This document shows, piece after piece, positions 15,764-24,992 of a DNA stretch of 64,000 nt (position 1 is its first letter; each line of letters starts with the position of its first letter). The stretch lies in assembly GCF_035818615.1 (NCBI RefSeq), contig NZ_JAYKZY010000002.1, positions 436,501 through 500,500 on the forward strand, given 5' to 3'. The notes beneath the pieces were generated by a model. It had not been told where the DNA came from. It saw only the letters and a program-made list of their open reading frames with translations, and did no database searches. Origin of the DNA: Sphingobium sp. CR2-8 (lineage in GTDB: Bacteria > Pseudomonadota > Alphaproteobacteria > Sphingomonadales > Sphingomonadaceae). The translations under genes and the position numbers were made by a program.

Positions 15764-18274
15764 TCACGGGTGGTGCTGTCCGCCCCCCTGATCCATGCCG
15801 AGGTCGATATTGTTGAGGCTGGATGCGGCGAGCTGGATCGGCTGGCCGACCATGGTCAGCGTGCCGCCCATCGCCCCGCCGTCCAGCTTGGTCAGCCGAT
15901 CGCGGTAGAAACGCGCCATATTGTCGGTGAGCGTTTCGCCCATCGACGTGCGCAGGGCTTCGGTGCGGGGCGCCATCGCTTCGAACGACGCCTGGATGCC
16001 CGCGACGGACATGACATCGGTTTCGCCATAGAGACCGGCATAGCTGCCATAGAGGCCGCGATTCTGGTCGAGCAGCCGGGCGAAGGAGACCTGCGTCTGC
16101 GATGCGCCGTTGACGACGTCGGCATAGCGACCGGCGTCGATCGTGACCGACACGGCATTACCCGCATAGCTCAGCACCGGGCGCAGGATCGGGGTCAGGT
16201 TGGTGGCCGTGCGGAAGCTGCCGGTGACGCCACCCGTGGCGGTGAGGAAGGTGTAGCGATTGCCGAAGCGCAGGCGCGTCCCGCTGGTGGGGGCGAAGGC
16301 GACCGTCCCGCCGACATTGGCCGCGCCCGCGCCGGTGCCACGCACGGCCAGCACGTCGGACACGCCATTGGCGCCCAGGTCGATGGCCAGCGTGCTGGCC
16401 GAAGACAGGACGACATTCCCCTCCACGCTGAGCGTGCCGATCGTGCCGATGCCGCCGGGCGCGATCACGCCCAGCATGTTGGTGAGGAAGGGCGTGCGCA
16501 CCGTGCCGGAACCCGACAACAAGCCAGTCATCAGGAAATAGTCGCCCGGCGTGTTGACGGAGCCGTTGACGTTCACCGTACCCGCCAGCTGCGCGATTTC
16601 CATGAGGCTAGTCAGCGATCCGGTGGAAGTCACGTCCAGCGTGGCGCCCGCCCCCGCGATGCCGAAGCGATCGACGGTGGCGACGGTGTCCAGCGTGGTG
16701 CGGCCCGCTGCCGACAAGGTGACATCATAATAGCGACCCACGACCCCGCGCGAGGCGACCGGCGCTATATTATTGGGGATGAAATTGCTCGCGCCCGATA
16801 GGCCATTGGCAAGGCTGGCGGGCGGCACGGGGACGCTGGCCTGGGCTTCCTTGATGCTACCGTCGGCCAGGACGGCGGCGCTGGGATCGGCGTCGGTCAG
16901 GCTGACCTGCTCGGGCGAAGGGCTGCGATCGACGATTTCGACCTTGCCCAGATTATTGGCCACGGTGCTGGTCAGACCGGTGCCGCTGGCAATGCCCTGC
17001 GTCGCTACCGGCTCGCCATTGGCCGAAAATCTCTTCGTGCCTACGTCATAGCAGCCTTCGGACGGCGCGCCGTTCGGCTGATAGCAAATCTGGCCGAATT
17101 TGCTGGCGGCGTCCGTGCCGAACGCACCCGCGCCGGTTGCGGTTGGTACGCCGTTCACCAGTCGACCCCCGCTGTCGATGACCCGGTAATTGGGGTCGAG
17201 CGCCGTCACCCAGTGGCTGGCGTCGCTCCACTTGCCATCGCCCGCCTTGGCCGTGGCGTAGCGATAGGGGTTGTTGGCGGCGATCCAGTCCCAGAACAGG
17301 TAGAGCGGCTGGTAGAAGGACGAGCCGCCATAGGAGCTTTGCGGTTGCGCCGCGAAATAGCGACTGCCGCCCGATAGGACGCCCAGCACCGTCTTTTCGG
17401 CGAACGTCCGGTCCAGGATGAGCGGACCACCCAAATCGCCGCTGGCGGTGATCCCTTCATTGGGCAGGGCTTCGTCCTTGAAGACGTTGAATTCGTACTG
17501 GTTCCTGTTTGCCGGATCGTCGAAATCGACATGGTAGAGATTCTGATTGTAGCCGCCGCCTTCGCCGAACAGGACAGTGTCGATATCGTCGAGCGAGCCG
17601 AGCAGCCCCAGGAAATTTTCCGCCACGCGGCGGCGGAAATCGACGCCGATATTCTGTCCTGCGGTGCCGCTGCCGGTGCGGCCATAGCCAGTGAGCGTCA
17701 CATGATAGTTGGTGCCGGTCGTGTTGCTGATGCTGGACGGCGCGGGCAGCGCGGAAAACAGCATCGTCCAGGTCGGCACGCCCTTGGCCGGGGTGTCGAG
17801 CGTCGCCATGGCGACGTCGCCATAGAGGAAGCTGAGCGCTGGCGGATCGAGCGAGTCGGGATGATAGGCGATGTTGTTGACATTATAGACGCTGAGCGCC
17901 GTGTTGGTCCGGTAATTATTGTTCAGCCAGTTGACCAGGCCCGGACGGGCGTCCGCCTGGAAGGCGAAGGCGACGGGCACGCCATTGTTGACGGTGGAAT
18001 AGGTGGCGGGGTTGCGGTCGTTGACGCAATGCGCCGCGAAGATGACCGTGCGCGGATTGACGAGTGTGCCGGTGCACACGAATCCGTCGGCACGATACAT
18101 GATGCCAACGCCATTGACGCCCGTGTCGAGAATCTGGGTCGGCGTCTTCGTGTCGTTCGGAACGACCGCCTGTGCAGCCGGTGCGATCGCCAGCGCCCCC
18201 AGCGCAACCGATGTCAAAAGACCAGGACGACCGGCGCGCGCCAGCAGGCGTGCACCATTCTTGCGAATGCGCAT
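15764..18274 (-). CDS. Trypsin-like autotransporter passenger, frameshifted before the barrel
   Basis: The 836-residue reading frame holds a signal peptide (about 1-36, ending AAQA), an S1 trypsin-like domain (about 40-300) and a beta-helical autotransporter stalk. The His (FAAHCVN) and Asp (GDVAMATLD) of the triad are visible. The serine motif GDSGGP reads GDLGGP, because the codon at 17432-17434 is TTG where TCG would give Ser. The frame then breaks in a G6 tract (15783-15788), ending 24 bp later and leaving the barrel out of frame. A single-base deletion there restores a protein of about 1,115 aa. With both defects the gene is probably decaying, although slippage in the G tract could allow some read-through. 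Confidence 0.8.
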   Translation of the reverse strand: MRIRKNGARLLARAGRPGLLTSVALGALAIAPAAQAVVPNDTKTPTQILDTGVNGVGIMYRADGFVCTGTLVNPRTVIFAAHCVNDRNPATYSTVNNGVPVAFAFQADARPGLVNWLNNNYRTNTALSVYNVNNIAYHPDSLDPPALSFLYGDVAMATLDTPAKGVPTWTMLFSALPAPSSISNTTGTNYHVTLTGYGRTGSGTAGQNIGVDFRRRVAENFLGLLGSLDDIDTVLFGEGGGYNQNLYHVDFDDPANRNQYEFNVFKDEALPNEGITASGDLGGPLILDRTFAEKTVLGVLSGGSRYFAAQPQSSYGGSSFYQPLYLFWDWIAANNPYRYATAKAGDGKWSDASHWVTALDPNYRVIDSGGRLVNGVPTATGAGAFGTDAASKFGQICYQPNGAPSEGCYDVGTKRFSANGEPVATQGIASGTGLTSTVANNLGKVEIVDRSPSPEQVSLTDADPSAAVLADGSIKEAQASVPVPPASLANGLSGASNFIPNNIAPVASRGVVGRYYDVTLSAAGRTTLDTVATVDRFGIAGAGATLDVTSTGSLTSLMEIAQLAGTVNVNGSVNTPGDYFLMTGLLSGSGTVRTPFLTNMLGVIAPGGIGTIGTLSVEGNVVLSSASTLAIDLGANGVSDVLAVRGTGAGAANVGGTVAFAPTSGTRLRFGNRYTFLTATGGVTGSFRTATNLTPILRPVLSYAGNAVSVTIDAGRYADVVNGASQTQVSFARLLDQNRGLYGSYAGLYGETDVMSVAGIQASFEAMAPRTEALRTSMGETLTDNMARFYRDRLTKLDGGAMGGTLTMVGQPIQLAASSLNNIDLGMDQGGGQHHP

Positions 18275-18324
18275 ATTATAACTCTCCCCAAAGACCGATG
18301 GGAAGGCTAGGCGGCGAATAACGA

Positions 18325-18403
18325 CAAGACAATCGGGCGATATGCGAAAGTTATTTTATGTCACAAAAAGGACACAGCATGTCCGTTTTGTCCGATTGTC
18401 TTG
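18325..18403. repeat. Nested inverted repeats between divergent genes
   Basis: Two inverted repeats are nested. The outer arms are CAAGACAATCGG (18325-18336) and its exact complement (18392-18403). The inner arms are ACAAAAAGGACA (18363-18374) and TGTCCGTTTTGT (18380-18391), matching at 11 of 12 positions around a 5-nt centre. They lie upstream of the autotransporter gene (start 18274) and of ppx (start 18605), where an operator or regulatory hairpin is expected. Confidence 0.6.
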
Positions 18404-18604
18404 ACGCAGTGCAGCATCTTCAAATCGTATCACGCCATGGTCGGTAAATTGCTTTAGATCAAATTTACCAAACCGAACGCGCGGCATCGTCCACTTGCGG
18501 CCTGGCTGACGGCCCACGCCTTGCACATCGCGGCATATCTGCTTAAGCATGAGGGCAAGTTCCGGCGCCATTTGGCGCTGGCGAATATAGAAGTGAGTTA
18601 CGGC

Positions 18605-19726
18605 ATGGTGCAGCAGAGCCGCCCATCGCCGCAGAGTTCCGGCCCGACCGGCCGTTTCGCGGGCAAGCGTGTCCGTTCCGGCCAGGGCGATGGGAGCAAG
18701 GCTGCGGCCATTCCTCCCCCGTCGACGCAACGGGGTTTTTCGCCCCATAGCGCGCGCGACCGTCGTTCCTATGCCGCGATCGACCTGGGCACCAATAATT
18801 GCCGTCTTTTGATCGCCAAGCCGTCCGCCGATGGCTTCATCGTCGTGGACGCTTTTTCCCGGATCGTGCGGTTGGGCGAGGGACTGGCCTCGACCGGCCG
18901 GATCAGCGACGCCGCGATCGAGCGCGCGATCGCGGCGCTGTCCGTCTGCGCCGACAAATTGCGGCGCAGGCATGTGACGCTGGCGCGGTCGGTCGCGACG
19001 GAAGCCTGTCGCCGCGCGGTCAATGGCGCGGACTTCATCCAGCGCGTCTATCGCGAAACGGGCATCGTCCTCGACATCATCAGCGCGCAGGAAGAAGCGC
19101 GGCTCGCGGTGCTGGGCTGCCATGCGCTGCTGGAGCCGGGCGATGGCCCGGCGCTCATCTTCGATATCGGCGGCGGGTCGACCGAGTTGGTGCTGGTCGA
19201 TTCGCACGGTACGACGGGCGCGCCGCGGATCGTGGATTGGGTCAGCGCGCCCTGGGGCGTCGTATCGCTGACCGAGAGCGAGGCGTTCGACCATGGCAGC
19301 CAGGCGGAACGCCTGGCTGCCTATGACCGCATGCGCGCGCGTGTCAGCGATGCCTTCGCCCCGCTTGCGCGGCGCTTGCCCAAAGGGGCTGAGGGTATTC
19401 GCCTGCTCGGCACGTCGGGCACGGTGACGACGCTCGCGAGCCTGCATCTCAATCTGCCGCGCTATGATCGGCAGGCGATCGACGGGCTGATCGTGCCGTG
19501 CGAATCGATGCGCGCCATTTCGGAACGGCTGTCGACCATGACGTTGGCGGAGCGGCAGAAGCTGCCCTGTATCGGCACCGAACGCGCCGACCTGGTCGTG
19601 GCGGGGTGTGCGATCCTGGAATCGATCCTCGACATCTGGCCTGCCGTGCGACTGGGCGTGGCCGATCGGGGTATCAGAGAAGGCATATTGCGCGGCCTGA
19701 TGGACCGCGACGGGAGAGTGATGTGA
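18605..19726 (+). CDS. Exopolyphosphatase / pppGpp phosphatase (Ppx/GppA)
   Basis: A 373-aa cytoplasmic phosphatase of the ASKHA fold. Signatures are AAIDLGTNNCRLLIA, EEARLAVLG, IFDIGGGSTELVLVD and LLGTSGTVTTLA. It hydrolyses polyphosphate and/or the pppGpp 5'-phosphate. The first 60 residues are basic and low in complexity. A start at 18521 would add 28 residues of doubtful value, so ATG 18605 is used. The stop overlaps the rlmE start by 4 bp. Confidence 0.92.
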   Translation: MVQQSRPSPQSSGPTGRFAGKRVRSGQGDGSKAAAIPPPSTQRGFSPHSARDRRSYAAIDLGTNNCRLLIAKPSADGFIVVDAFSRIVRLGEGLASTGRISDAAIERAIAALSVCADKLRRRHVTLARSVATEACRRAVNGADFIQRVYRETGIVLDIISAQEEARLAVLGCHALLEPGDGPALIFDIGGGSTELVLVDSHGTTGAPRIVDWVSAPWGVVSLTESEAFDHGSQAERLAAYDRMRARVSDAFAPLARRLPKGAEGIRLLGTSGTVTTLASLHLNLPRYDRQAIDGLIVPCESMRAISERLSTMTLAERQKLPCIGTERADLVVAGCAILESILDIWPAVRLGVADRGIREGILRGLMDRDGRVM

Positions 19727-20427
19727 GGGGTGCTGGCGCCGGCAAGGTGCGGGTCAAAACCGCCAAGGGGCGCACGGCGCAATCGGTGCGCTGGCTCGAA
19801 CGGCATCTGAACGATCCCTATGTCAAAAAGGCGAAGGCCGAAGGCTGGCGCAGCCGTGCCGCCTTCAAGCTGATCGAACTGGACGAGAAATTCCATTTCG
19901 TGAAGGGATCGCGCGCGGTCGTGGACTTAGGCGTGGCGCCGGGCGGCTGGGCGCAGGTGGTGCGCAAGCTGGCGCCCAAGGCCGCCGTGGTCGGCATCGA
20001 CCTGTTGCCGACAGACGATATTGCGGGCGTCACCCTGTTCGAAATGGATTTCATGGATGACAAGGCGCCGCAGATGCTGCGCGACGCGCTGGGCGATGCG
20101 CCCGATCTGGTGATTTCCGACATGGCCGCCAATACGGTCGGCCATGCCGCGACCGACCATCTGCGCACCATGGCGCTGGTCGAGGCGGCAGCCTGGTTCG
20201 CGGTCGAAAATCTGCGCAAGGGCGGCACCTTCGTCGCGAAGGTGTTTGCAGGTGGCACCGATGGCGAACTGCTGGTCCTGCTCAAGAAGAATTTCACGAC
20301 GATCAAACATGCCAAGCCGCCTGCCAGTCGCAAGGGCAGCGTCGAATGGTATGTCGTGGCGCAGGGGTTCAAGGGGCGTGCCGATGAACCGGCGAGGGGC
20401 CGGGACGGGGAGCAAATAGACGATTAG
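19723..20427 (+). CDS. rlmE: 23S rRNA 2'-O-methyltransferase RlmE (GTG start)
   Basis: A 234-aa SAM-dependent methyltransferase that modifies U2552 in the 23S A-loop. The SAM-binding motif DLGVAPGGWAQVV is near residue 68. The catalytic K-D-K-E set can be placed at AAFKL, LVISDMA, FVAKVF and SVEWY. GTG at 19723 overlaps the ppx stop as GTGA, implying coupled translation. Ppx and RlmE are neighbours in many alphaproteobacteria. Confidence 0.93.
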   Translation: MRGAGAGKVRVKTAKGRTAQSVRWLERHLNDPYVKKAKAEGWRSRAAFKLIELDEKFHFVKGSRAVVDLGVAPGGWAQVVRKLAPKAAVVGIDLLPTDDIAGVTLFEMDFMDDKAPQMLRDALGDAPDLVISDMAANTVGHAATDHLRTMALVEAAAWFAVENLRKGGTFVAKVFAGGTDGELLVLLKKNFTTIKHAKPPASRKGSVEWYVVAQGFKGRADEPARGRDGEQIDD

Positions 20428-20472
20428 GCCCGCATCGGGTCGACGGGGCAGCGGGACAGGGCGGGGGCATTT

Positions 20473-20577
20473 TTGGTCGCAACGGTATCGACGGTGGCCT
20501 ATCTGGGGCTGGAGGCGCGCGCCGTGGAGGTGCAGTGCCAACTGGTGCCGGGCCTGCCCAACTTCATTATATTGTAG
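20473..20577 (+). pseudogene. comM/yifB 5' fragment (Mg-chelatase-like ATPase)
   Basis: Starting at TTG 20473 after GGGGG, the first 31 codons match the N-terminus of ComM/YifB (VAYLGLEARAVEV, then VPGLPNF). The homology stops at about 20564, where island DNA begins, and the frame ends at TAG 20577. The 3' part lies 40.6 kb away at 61155-61660. The central part with the ATP-binding site is not in the window, so the gene is inactive. Confidence 0.8.
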
Positions 20578-20606
20578 CACATAACACAGCGCGCTATGCC
20601 GTTGAC

Positions 20607-22319
20607 ATGGAAGCCTACCTCTACCTCCGATACAGCTCAGCGGAGCAATCCAAGGGCAGTTCCTTGGAGCGACAATTGCAGATTTGTCGCGATTATTGCG
20701 ATCAAAAGGGGTGGCATCATGCCGCCGCACGGGAGCTAATCGATGAAGGCGTCTCTGCTTATGACGGGTCAAATCGCGCTGGCCAAAGTGCCCTGGCGCA
20801 ATTCGAGCGCATGGCGCATGATGGCGAGATTCCGCCAGACAGCGTGTTGGTTGTCGAGCGTTTAGATCGCATAAGCCGCGAGTCGCCCCATGCCGTTGTG
20901 CGTTTTGTTTCCAGCATTCTGGAAGCGCGCATCACCATTGCAGTGGCAAGCAATGATCGCATCTATTCCGGCGATGTGCCTTTTGATCAATTGATCGACA
21001 TGGTTGTGACGGCACGGCTAGCGAACGAGGAATCCGAAAAGAAGAGTGATAGGCTTCGGGCCGCATGGTCCCGGAAGCGGCGTCTTGCGGCTCAAGGCGT
21101 ACCATTAACAGCTATGTGCCCAGCATGGCTGGAGAAGAGCGATGATGGGCACTGCTACGTCGTTATAGAAGAAAAAGCCGCGCACATCAGACGCGTCTTT
21201 GAAATGGCTGCGGCCGGGCACGGACGTGGGCTGATAGCCAAGACGCTTAATCGTGCAGGTGTGCCGTCCCCGAGTCCGCGTGCGAAAGGCTGGCACCCCT
21301 CTTATATTCAGAAGCTGTTGAAGGGGTCAGCCGTGATAGGCGAGCTGCAGCTTTATAGATTGGAGGATGGAAAACGCATTCCAGACGGCGAACCCCTCTC
21401 CAATTATTATCCACCGATTGTGCCTCTCCAGCTCTATCGGCAAGCTCAGTCGGCCATGCGCGAGCGGATAAACATGCCTGGGCGGAGAGGCACTCGCATT
21501 TCCAATCTTTTCTCTGGGCTGGTCAAATGTCACGGTTGTGGCAGCACCATGACCTACAGAGATAAAGGACGTCAAAACGAACAATATCTAGTTTGCGACA
21601 GCGCTCTACGCGGTCGCGGCTGCGACCGCCGCTCACATTGGAATTACAATGTCCTTGAGCGGACGATATTGGATGAGGCGTTAGATCTGATCGCCGATTT
21701 AGAAGGGCCCGTGGTTAGCGACAAACTGCGGCACCTGACCGAGCAGGTGGCCCAACTGGAACATGGCGCACAAGATCTGCGCGATCGTCGCACGCGACTG
21801 CTGGACTTGTTATCTCGCGGGCCAGACGAACAGGCCGAACAACTGTATCGCTACTTAGGCGAAGAGCTGGACGCGAAGCAAGCCAAGGTGAAGGTTGTGC
21901 GTGAAGACCTGCGACTGGCGCAAGTCGAGCTCCCCCTCGATAAGCATGCGGATCGGCTTCGGGAAGCGAGGGTGTCGATAATTCGCGATGGACCAGAGCG
22001 CCTTGCCATCCGCCTCAAGGCTCAGCAAGCGGCGCGGTCCGTTATCGACGGAATCGCGTTCGACGCGCACCACCAGCATGTAACTGTCGTCTTGGCAGGG
22101 GGCATTGCAGCGTTCCGTTTTAGCATCAGCGGTGAGGTCATCGCGCGGTCGTCGGATTTAGATCAGATAGCGGCTGCGCCGGAGCTTGCGGCGGCTTGGG
22201 GAGCGCGTGCCGACGACGTTGCGCGGGTCGCGCAGCGTGCGGCGATGGCGGGGCACAAGAGAGGCAAGGACGAGGCCGCACTTGCCGCGCACGTCAAGCT
22301 GGCTGATTCGGCCCGTTGA
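20607..22319 (+). CDS. Large serine recombinase, left end
   Basis: A 570-aa site-specific recombinase. The N-terminal resolvase domain has the catalytic Ser in YLRYSSAEQSKGSS and LVVERLDRIS; the recombinase domain follows (GLIAKTLNRAGVPSP), then a zinc-ribbon (CHGCGS...C...C) and a coiled coil (about 400-470). It starts about 40 bp inside the left comM junction, where an integrase beside its attachment site is expected. An alternative start at 20535 lies in comM-derived sequence. It shares the SSAEQSKG-SLERQ signature with the recombinase at the right end but is clearly not identical. Confidence 0.88.
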   Translation: MEAYLYLRYSSAEQSKGSSLERQLQICRDYCDQKGWHHAAARELIDEGVSAYDGSNRAGQSALAQFERMAHDGEIPPDSVLVVERLDRISRESPHAVVRFVSSILEARITIAVASNDRIYSGDVPFDQLIDMVVTARLANEESEKKSDRLRAAWSRKRRLAAQGVPLTAMCPAWLEKSDDGHCYVVIEEKAAHIRRVFEMAAAGHGRGLIAKTLNRAGVPSPSPRAKGWHPSYIQKLLKGSAVIGELQLYRLEDGKRIPDGEPLSNYYPPIVPLQLYRQAQSAMRERINMPGRRGTRISNLFSGLVKCHGCGSTMTYRDKGRQNEQYLVCDSALRGRGCDRRSHWNYNVLERTILDEALDLIADLEGPVVSDKLRHLTEQVAQLEHGAQDLRDRRTRLLDLLSRGPDEQAEQLYRYLGEELDAKQAKVKVVREDLRLAQVELPLDKHADRLREARVSIIRDGPERLAIRLKAQQAARSVIDGIAFDAHHQHVTVVLAGGIAAFRFSISGEVIARSSDLDQIAAAPELAAAWGARADDVARVAQRAAMAGHKRGKDEAALAAHVKLADSAR

Positions 22320-22383
22320 AGTTGAGTGCCGCAACGAAGTGGCGCAGATGCGACGGTCGGAGGCGTTGGGCGACATATGAACG

Positions 22384-22773
22384 TTGCCGGCCGTCCTGCC
22401 GCTCCCGCCGGTCGCCATGGCCATATTGGCCAGCCTTCCGAATCATGGAGCAGACGGTTTTGTGTTCACCACCACGAATGGCGAAAAGCCCGCTAGCAAC
22501 TTTGCAAAGAACAAGCGCGCCTTGGACGAGGCTAGCGGCACGTCGGGCTGGACCCTGCACGACCTTCGGCGAACGGCCCGCACCAAGCTCTCTGAAATAG
22601 GCATCGACCGCGACACGGCTCGTCGCATCATCGGTCATGCAGGCGACTTCCTGGACGAAACATACGATAGAGCCACGCATGAGCCGGCCAAGCGTGCGGC
22701 GCCGCTGCGTCTCTCCGCACACATTATGGAATTGGCTTCCAATCCTATCATCCAAAATTTGAACGCCGACTGA
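22384..22773 (+). pseudogene. Tyrosine integrase C-terminal remnant
   Basis: About 130 codons match only the C-terminal catalytic half of a phage-type tyrosine integrase. HDLRRTART holds the H-x-x-R box, RRIIGHAGD the second His, and TYDRATHEP the nucleophile Tyr. The N-terminal arm-binding and core domains are missing, so the protein cannot be functional. It begins 64 bp after the serine recombinase stop and marks an older integration event. Confidence 0.75.
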
Positions 22774-23041
22774 GATAAATAAATCAGCGGAATTCTTTCT
22801 CTCAGCCGAAAGCCGATTGCGCGCGATCATAAGGACGTCGCTCTTCTTCGAGATGCGAATGCCGGTTCGAAGACACAGCGGCGGTGACGCCGATGTTGAT
22901 CAGCCGGCAGAGTAGCGGCGGCCGACGCGCTCATCAAGTCAAGCAAGCAGGGCAAAGGCCCCGTCACCCCCGGGTGAAGGGGCACGATGAACCGGAAATC
23001 GCCCGGGCGAACACGTCAATTGCTGTCTTTCAGGAGATATT

Positions 23042-23362
23042 ATGCAGCGTTACATTTCCAACCCGCCCTCACGCGCCATCGCGCCGACCGTCGGCTCGCG
23101 CTCTACCGATTCCAACAAGCCCCGCAACTATGCCAGCCGCAAGGCTCGCTGGGTGAATCGCAGCACTTTCAACTGCGTGACCGGGCACTGGAGCGGCGAG
23201 CCGTTCGATATTGACCCGCACATGGTCATGCATGTCACCGAATTCATGGCGATCCATGATGGCGAGGCCATCATCACGCTGTGGGTGCGCGCAGACGGCA
23301 GCGAAAGCAAGGTGTCGTACAAAGTCGACGTTCCGAACCCGAGCCGTGTGGGTCGCGCCTAA
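23042..23362 (+). CDS. Hypothetical protein
   Basis: A 106-aa protein of unknown function with a good ribosome binding site (AGGAGAT, 5 bp before ATG). The N-terminal third is basic and probably disordered (PSRAIAPTVGSRSTDSN); the rest looks like a small beta-rich domain (MVMHVTEFMAIHDGEAIITLWVR). It is the first gene of a co-directional run 23042-24092 of small unknown genes before the replication module. Confidence 0.65.
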   Translation: MQRYISNPPSRAIAPTVGSRSTDSNKPRNYASRKARWVNRSTFNCVTGHWSGEPFDIDPHMVMHVTEFMAIHDGEAIITLWVRADGSESKVSYKVDVPNPSRVGRA

Positions 23363-23441
23363 CCTCACCCCGAAGCCGCAGCCTTCCTGACATGCTTCGG
23401 CATGACCGGGTGAGCTGCGCCTGCCGAACATGGAGAACAGT

Positions 23442-23834
23442 ATGAACACAGATTTCGATGCCCTCATTCGGCGCCGTCGTGATCCGGAAGAGCAAGCGAT
23501 CGCCGTGGCCTACTGGCACGACATTCCGCTGGACGACGCTAAAGAGCTGATAGAGGACTATCAGCGCATTTCGCTGCCTGATGAAGGTCAGGCCCTCATC
23601 GCTCGTGCGCGCGGGGCAGTCATCCGGCCCATCGCCGAAAGGCTACTGATGGTGATCGAGGAATTACGCGGCATGCACATCTCGACCGATACGCTGGCCG
23701 CCATCCTCGATATCAACACCGCAGGTGACGCCGTCATGATCGACACGGCTTACAAGACCGTGGTGACGAAAGCTGCCGCGCCCTTGGTGTCGGAGACCGT
23801 CGATCCGCGACACAAGCTGATTACGTGTATATGA
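23442..23834 (+). CDS. Hypothetical protein
   Basis: A 130-aa, mainly helical acidic protein without recognised domains (DPEEQAIAVAYWHDIPLDDAKELIEDYQ is typical of its make-up). ATG 23442 is chosen over 23430 because GGAGAAC precedes it at good spacing. Its end overlaps the start of the next reading frame by 10 bp, which implies co-translation. Confidence 0.65.
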   Translation: MNTDFDALIRRRRDPEEQAIAVAYWHDIPLDDAKELIEDYQRISLPDEGQALIARARGAVIRPIAERLLMVIEELRGMHISTDTLAAILDINTAGDAVMIDTAYKTVVTKAAAPLVSETVDPRHKLITCI

Positions 23835-24092
23835 TGGTGAGCGCAGCCGAACTGTGGCTGGAATACATGGATAAATGTTTTCGATGCGACTTCGTAATGG
23901 TCGACGGCGAACTCATGCCGGTCAAGAGGTCCGCCATCGAGTTCATCATGTACTGCATCACCCGCGTCCACGAGGTTTGGCCCGAGGAAATCCAGGCATG
24001 CGTCCCCGATCATCGGCGAGGATTTTCTCAAGGAGCATCGCGCGATCTGGGAAGAGCCGGACGAACCGCCCAAGCTGCGCATCGTGAAGTGA
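23825..24092 (+). pseudogene. Hypothetical protein with C-terminal frameshift
   Basis: The first 56 codons from ATG 23825 read well (AAELWLEYMDKCFRCDFVMV, then CITRVHEVWPEEIQ). After about 23995 the sensible continuation is in another frame: SPIIGEDFLKEHRAIW, then EEPDEPPKLRIVK and TGA at 24090-24092, just before a strong terminator. Deleting one G near 23995 joins them. The unshifted frame runs through that terminator to 24166 as low-quality sequence. The function is unknown. Confidence 0.5.
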
Positions 24093-24103
24093 ACACCTAT
24101 ATC

Positions 24104-24138
24104 GCCGTCGGCCAACAGGCCGGCGGCTTTTTTCTTTT
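24104..24138 (+). terminator. Rho-independent terminator
   Basis: The stem GCCGTCGGCC / GGCCGGCGGC (one G-U pair, 4-nt loop AACA) is followed by a T-rich tract TTTTTTCTTTT. It closes the run of small genes 23042-24092. Confidence 0.85.
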
Positions 24139-24146
24139 GAGGGAAG

Positions 24147-24908
24147 ATGACAATGATGGATGTTGACGCTGTGAGGTTGGCGCAAGCGCTGAAGGCTCGC
24201 GGGGCGGATGAATATGTCGGGCGGGCTGCTGAACTGGCCAAGCGCGCCAACGAGGCCCGGCGCATGAACGCTGATGCTGACCACCCTGCCCAGGCCGAAG
24301 ATTTCTATGAAGTGGATCGCGCAAGCTATCTTGACGAAGTGGCTCAATGCGAAGCCTTCATCCGTTGGATTGAGCGCACCGTTGCGACCATGCCTGCACA
24401 GCCACCAGAAGGGCGCGATCTCGATCCCCTGACCACCGCCATCGACGATATGTTCGATCTGCCGCCAGACACAAACGCCGAGCAGAGGCTTGACCTGATC
24501 GCGACGATCCGTGCAGCTGGGGTGAGGGTCCGGGACGCGCTGGGCGATCCGCGCTTCAGGTCAATCCGGCCAGAGAAATCGACGAGGCGCGGTCCCAAGG
24601 AAAAGGACGATGCCGACCTCCGGCTTTTGATCGGGATAGCTTATCGTTTCATCCACCCGGAGGGGCAACAGGTAGACCTGGGAGACCGGCGGAAGCTCGA
24701 CCCGGTTATCAAGATGGCGCAAGCGTTATGCGACGCATTGGACCTGGAATATGAGCACGGTCGTGTGAAGCAGCGGCTAAATGAGATGTACAAGGCGATA
24801 GGAAGCAGTCTCAAAGGTAGCAAAGATACGCGCGCCCTAAGATTTAGCGATATAAACCGAGGCATATTCGATCCAGATGAGATCGTGGCCCCTGACGACA
24901 ATAAATAG
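24147..24908 (+). CDS. Hypothetical protein upstream of alpA
   Basis: A 253-aa soluble, largely helical, charged protein with no recognised domain. An N-terminal helical part (LAQALKARGADEYVGRAAEL) is followed by a basic linker (SIRPEKSTRRGPKEKDD) and a C-terminal helical segment (VKQRLNEMYKAIGSSLKGSK). ATG 24153 or 24156 fits the GAGGGA ribosome binding site better than ATG 24147. Its place before alpA and the primase suggests a replication or control accessory, by position only. Confidence 0.6.
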   Translation: MTMMDVDAVRLAQALKARGADEYVGRAAELAKRANEARRMNADADHPAQAEDFYEVDRASYLDEVAQCEAFIRWIERTVATMPAQPPEGRDLDPLTTAIDDMFDLPPDTNAEQRLDLIATIRAAGVRVRDALGDPRFRSIRPEKSTRRGPKEKDDADLRLLIGIAYRFIHPEGQQVDLGDRRKLDPVIKMAQALCDALDLEYEHGRVKQRLNEMYKAIGSSLKGSKDTRALRFSDINRGIFDPDEIVAPDDNK

Positions 24909-24992
24909 CCTCAATATTTTTCGTCCCGGCGGGCTGAATCTGTGGATGTTACACATTGGCTATACCAAGCAATAGCACGGAGGCCCAACGCA

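Noticed and set aside
15770..16801. Long open frame antisense to the autotransporter
   Set aside because: It is a shadow of the protease/stalk coding strand in GC-rich DNA, with no ribosome binding site and no recognisable protein features.
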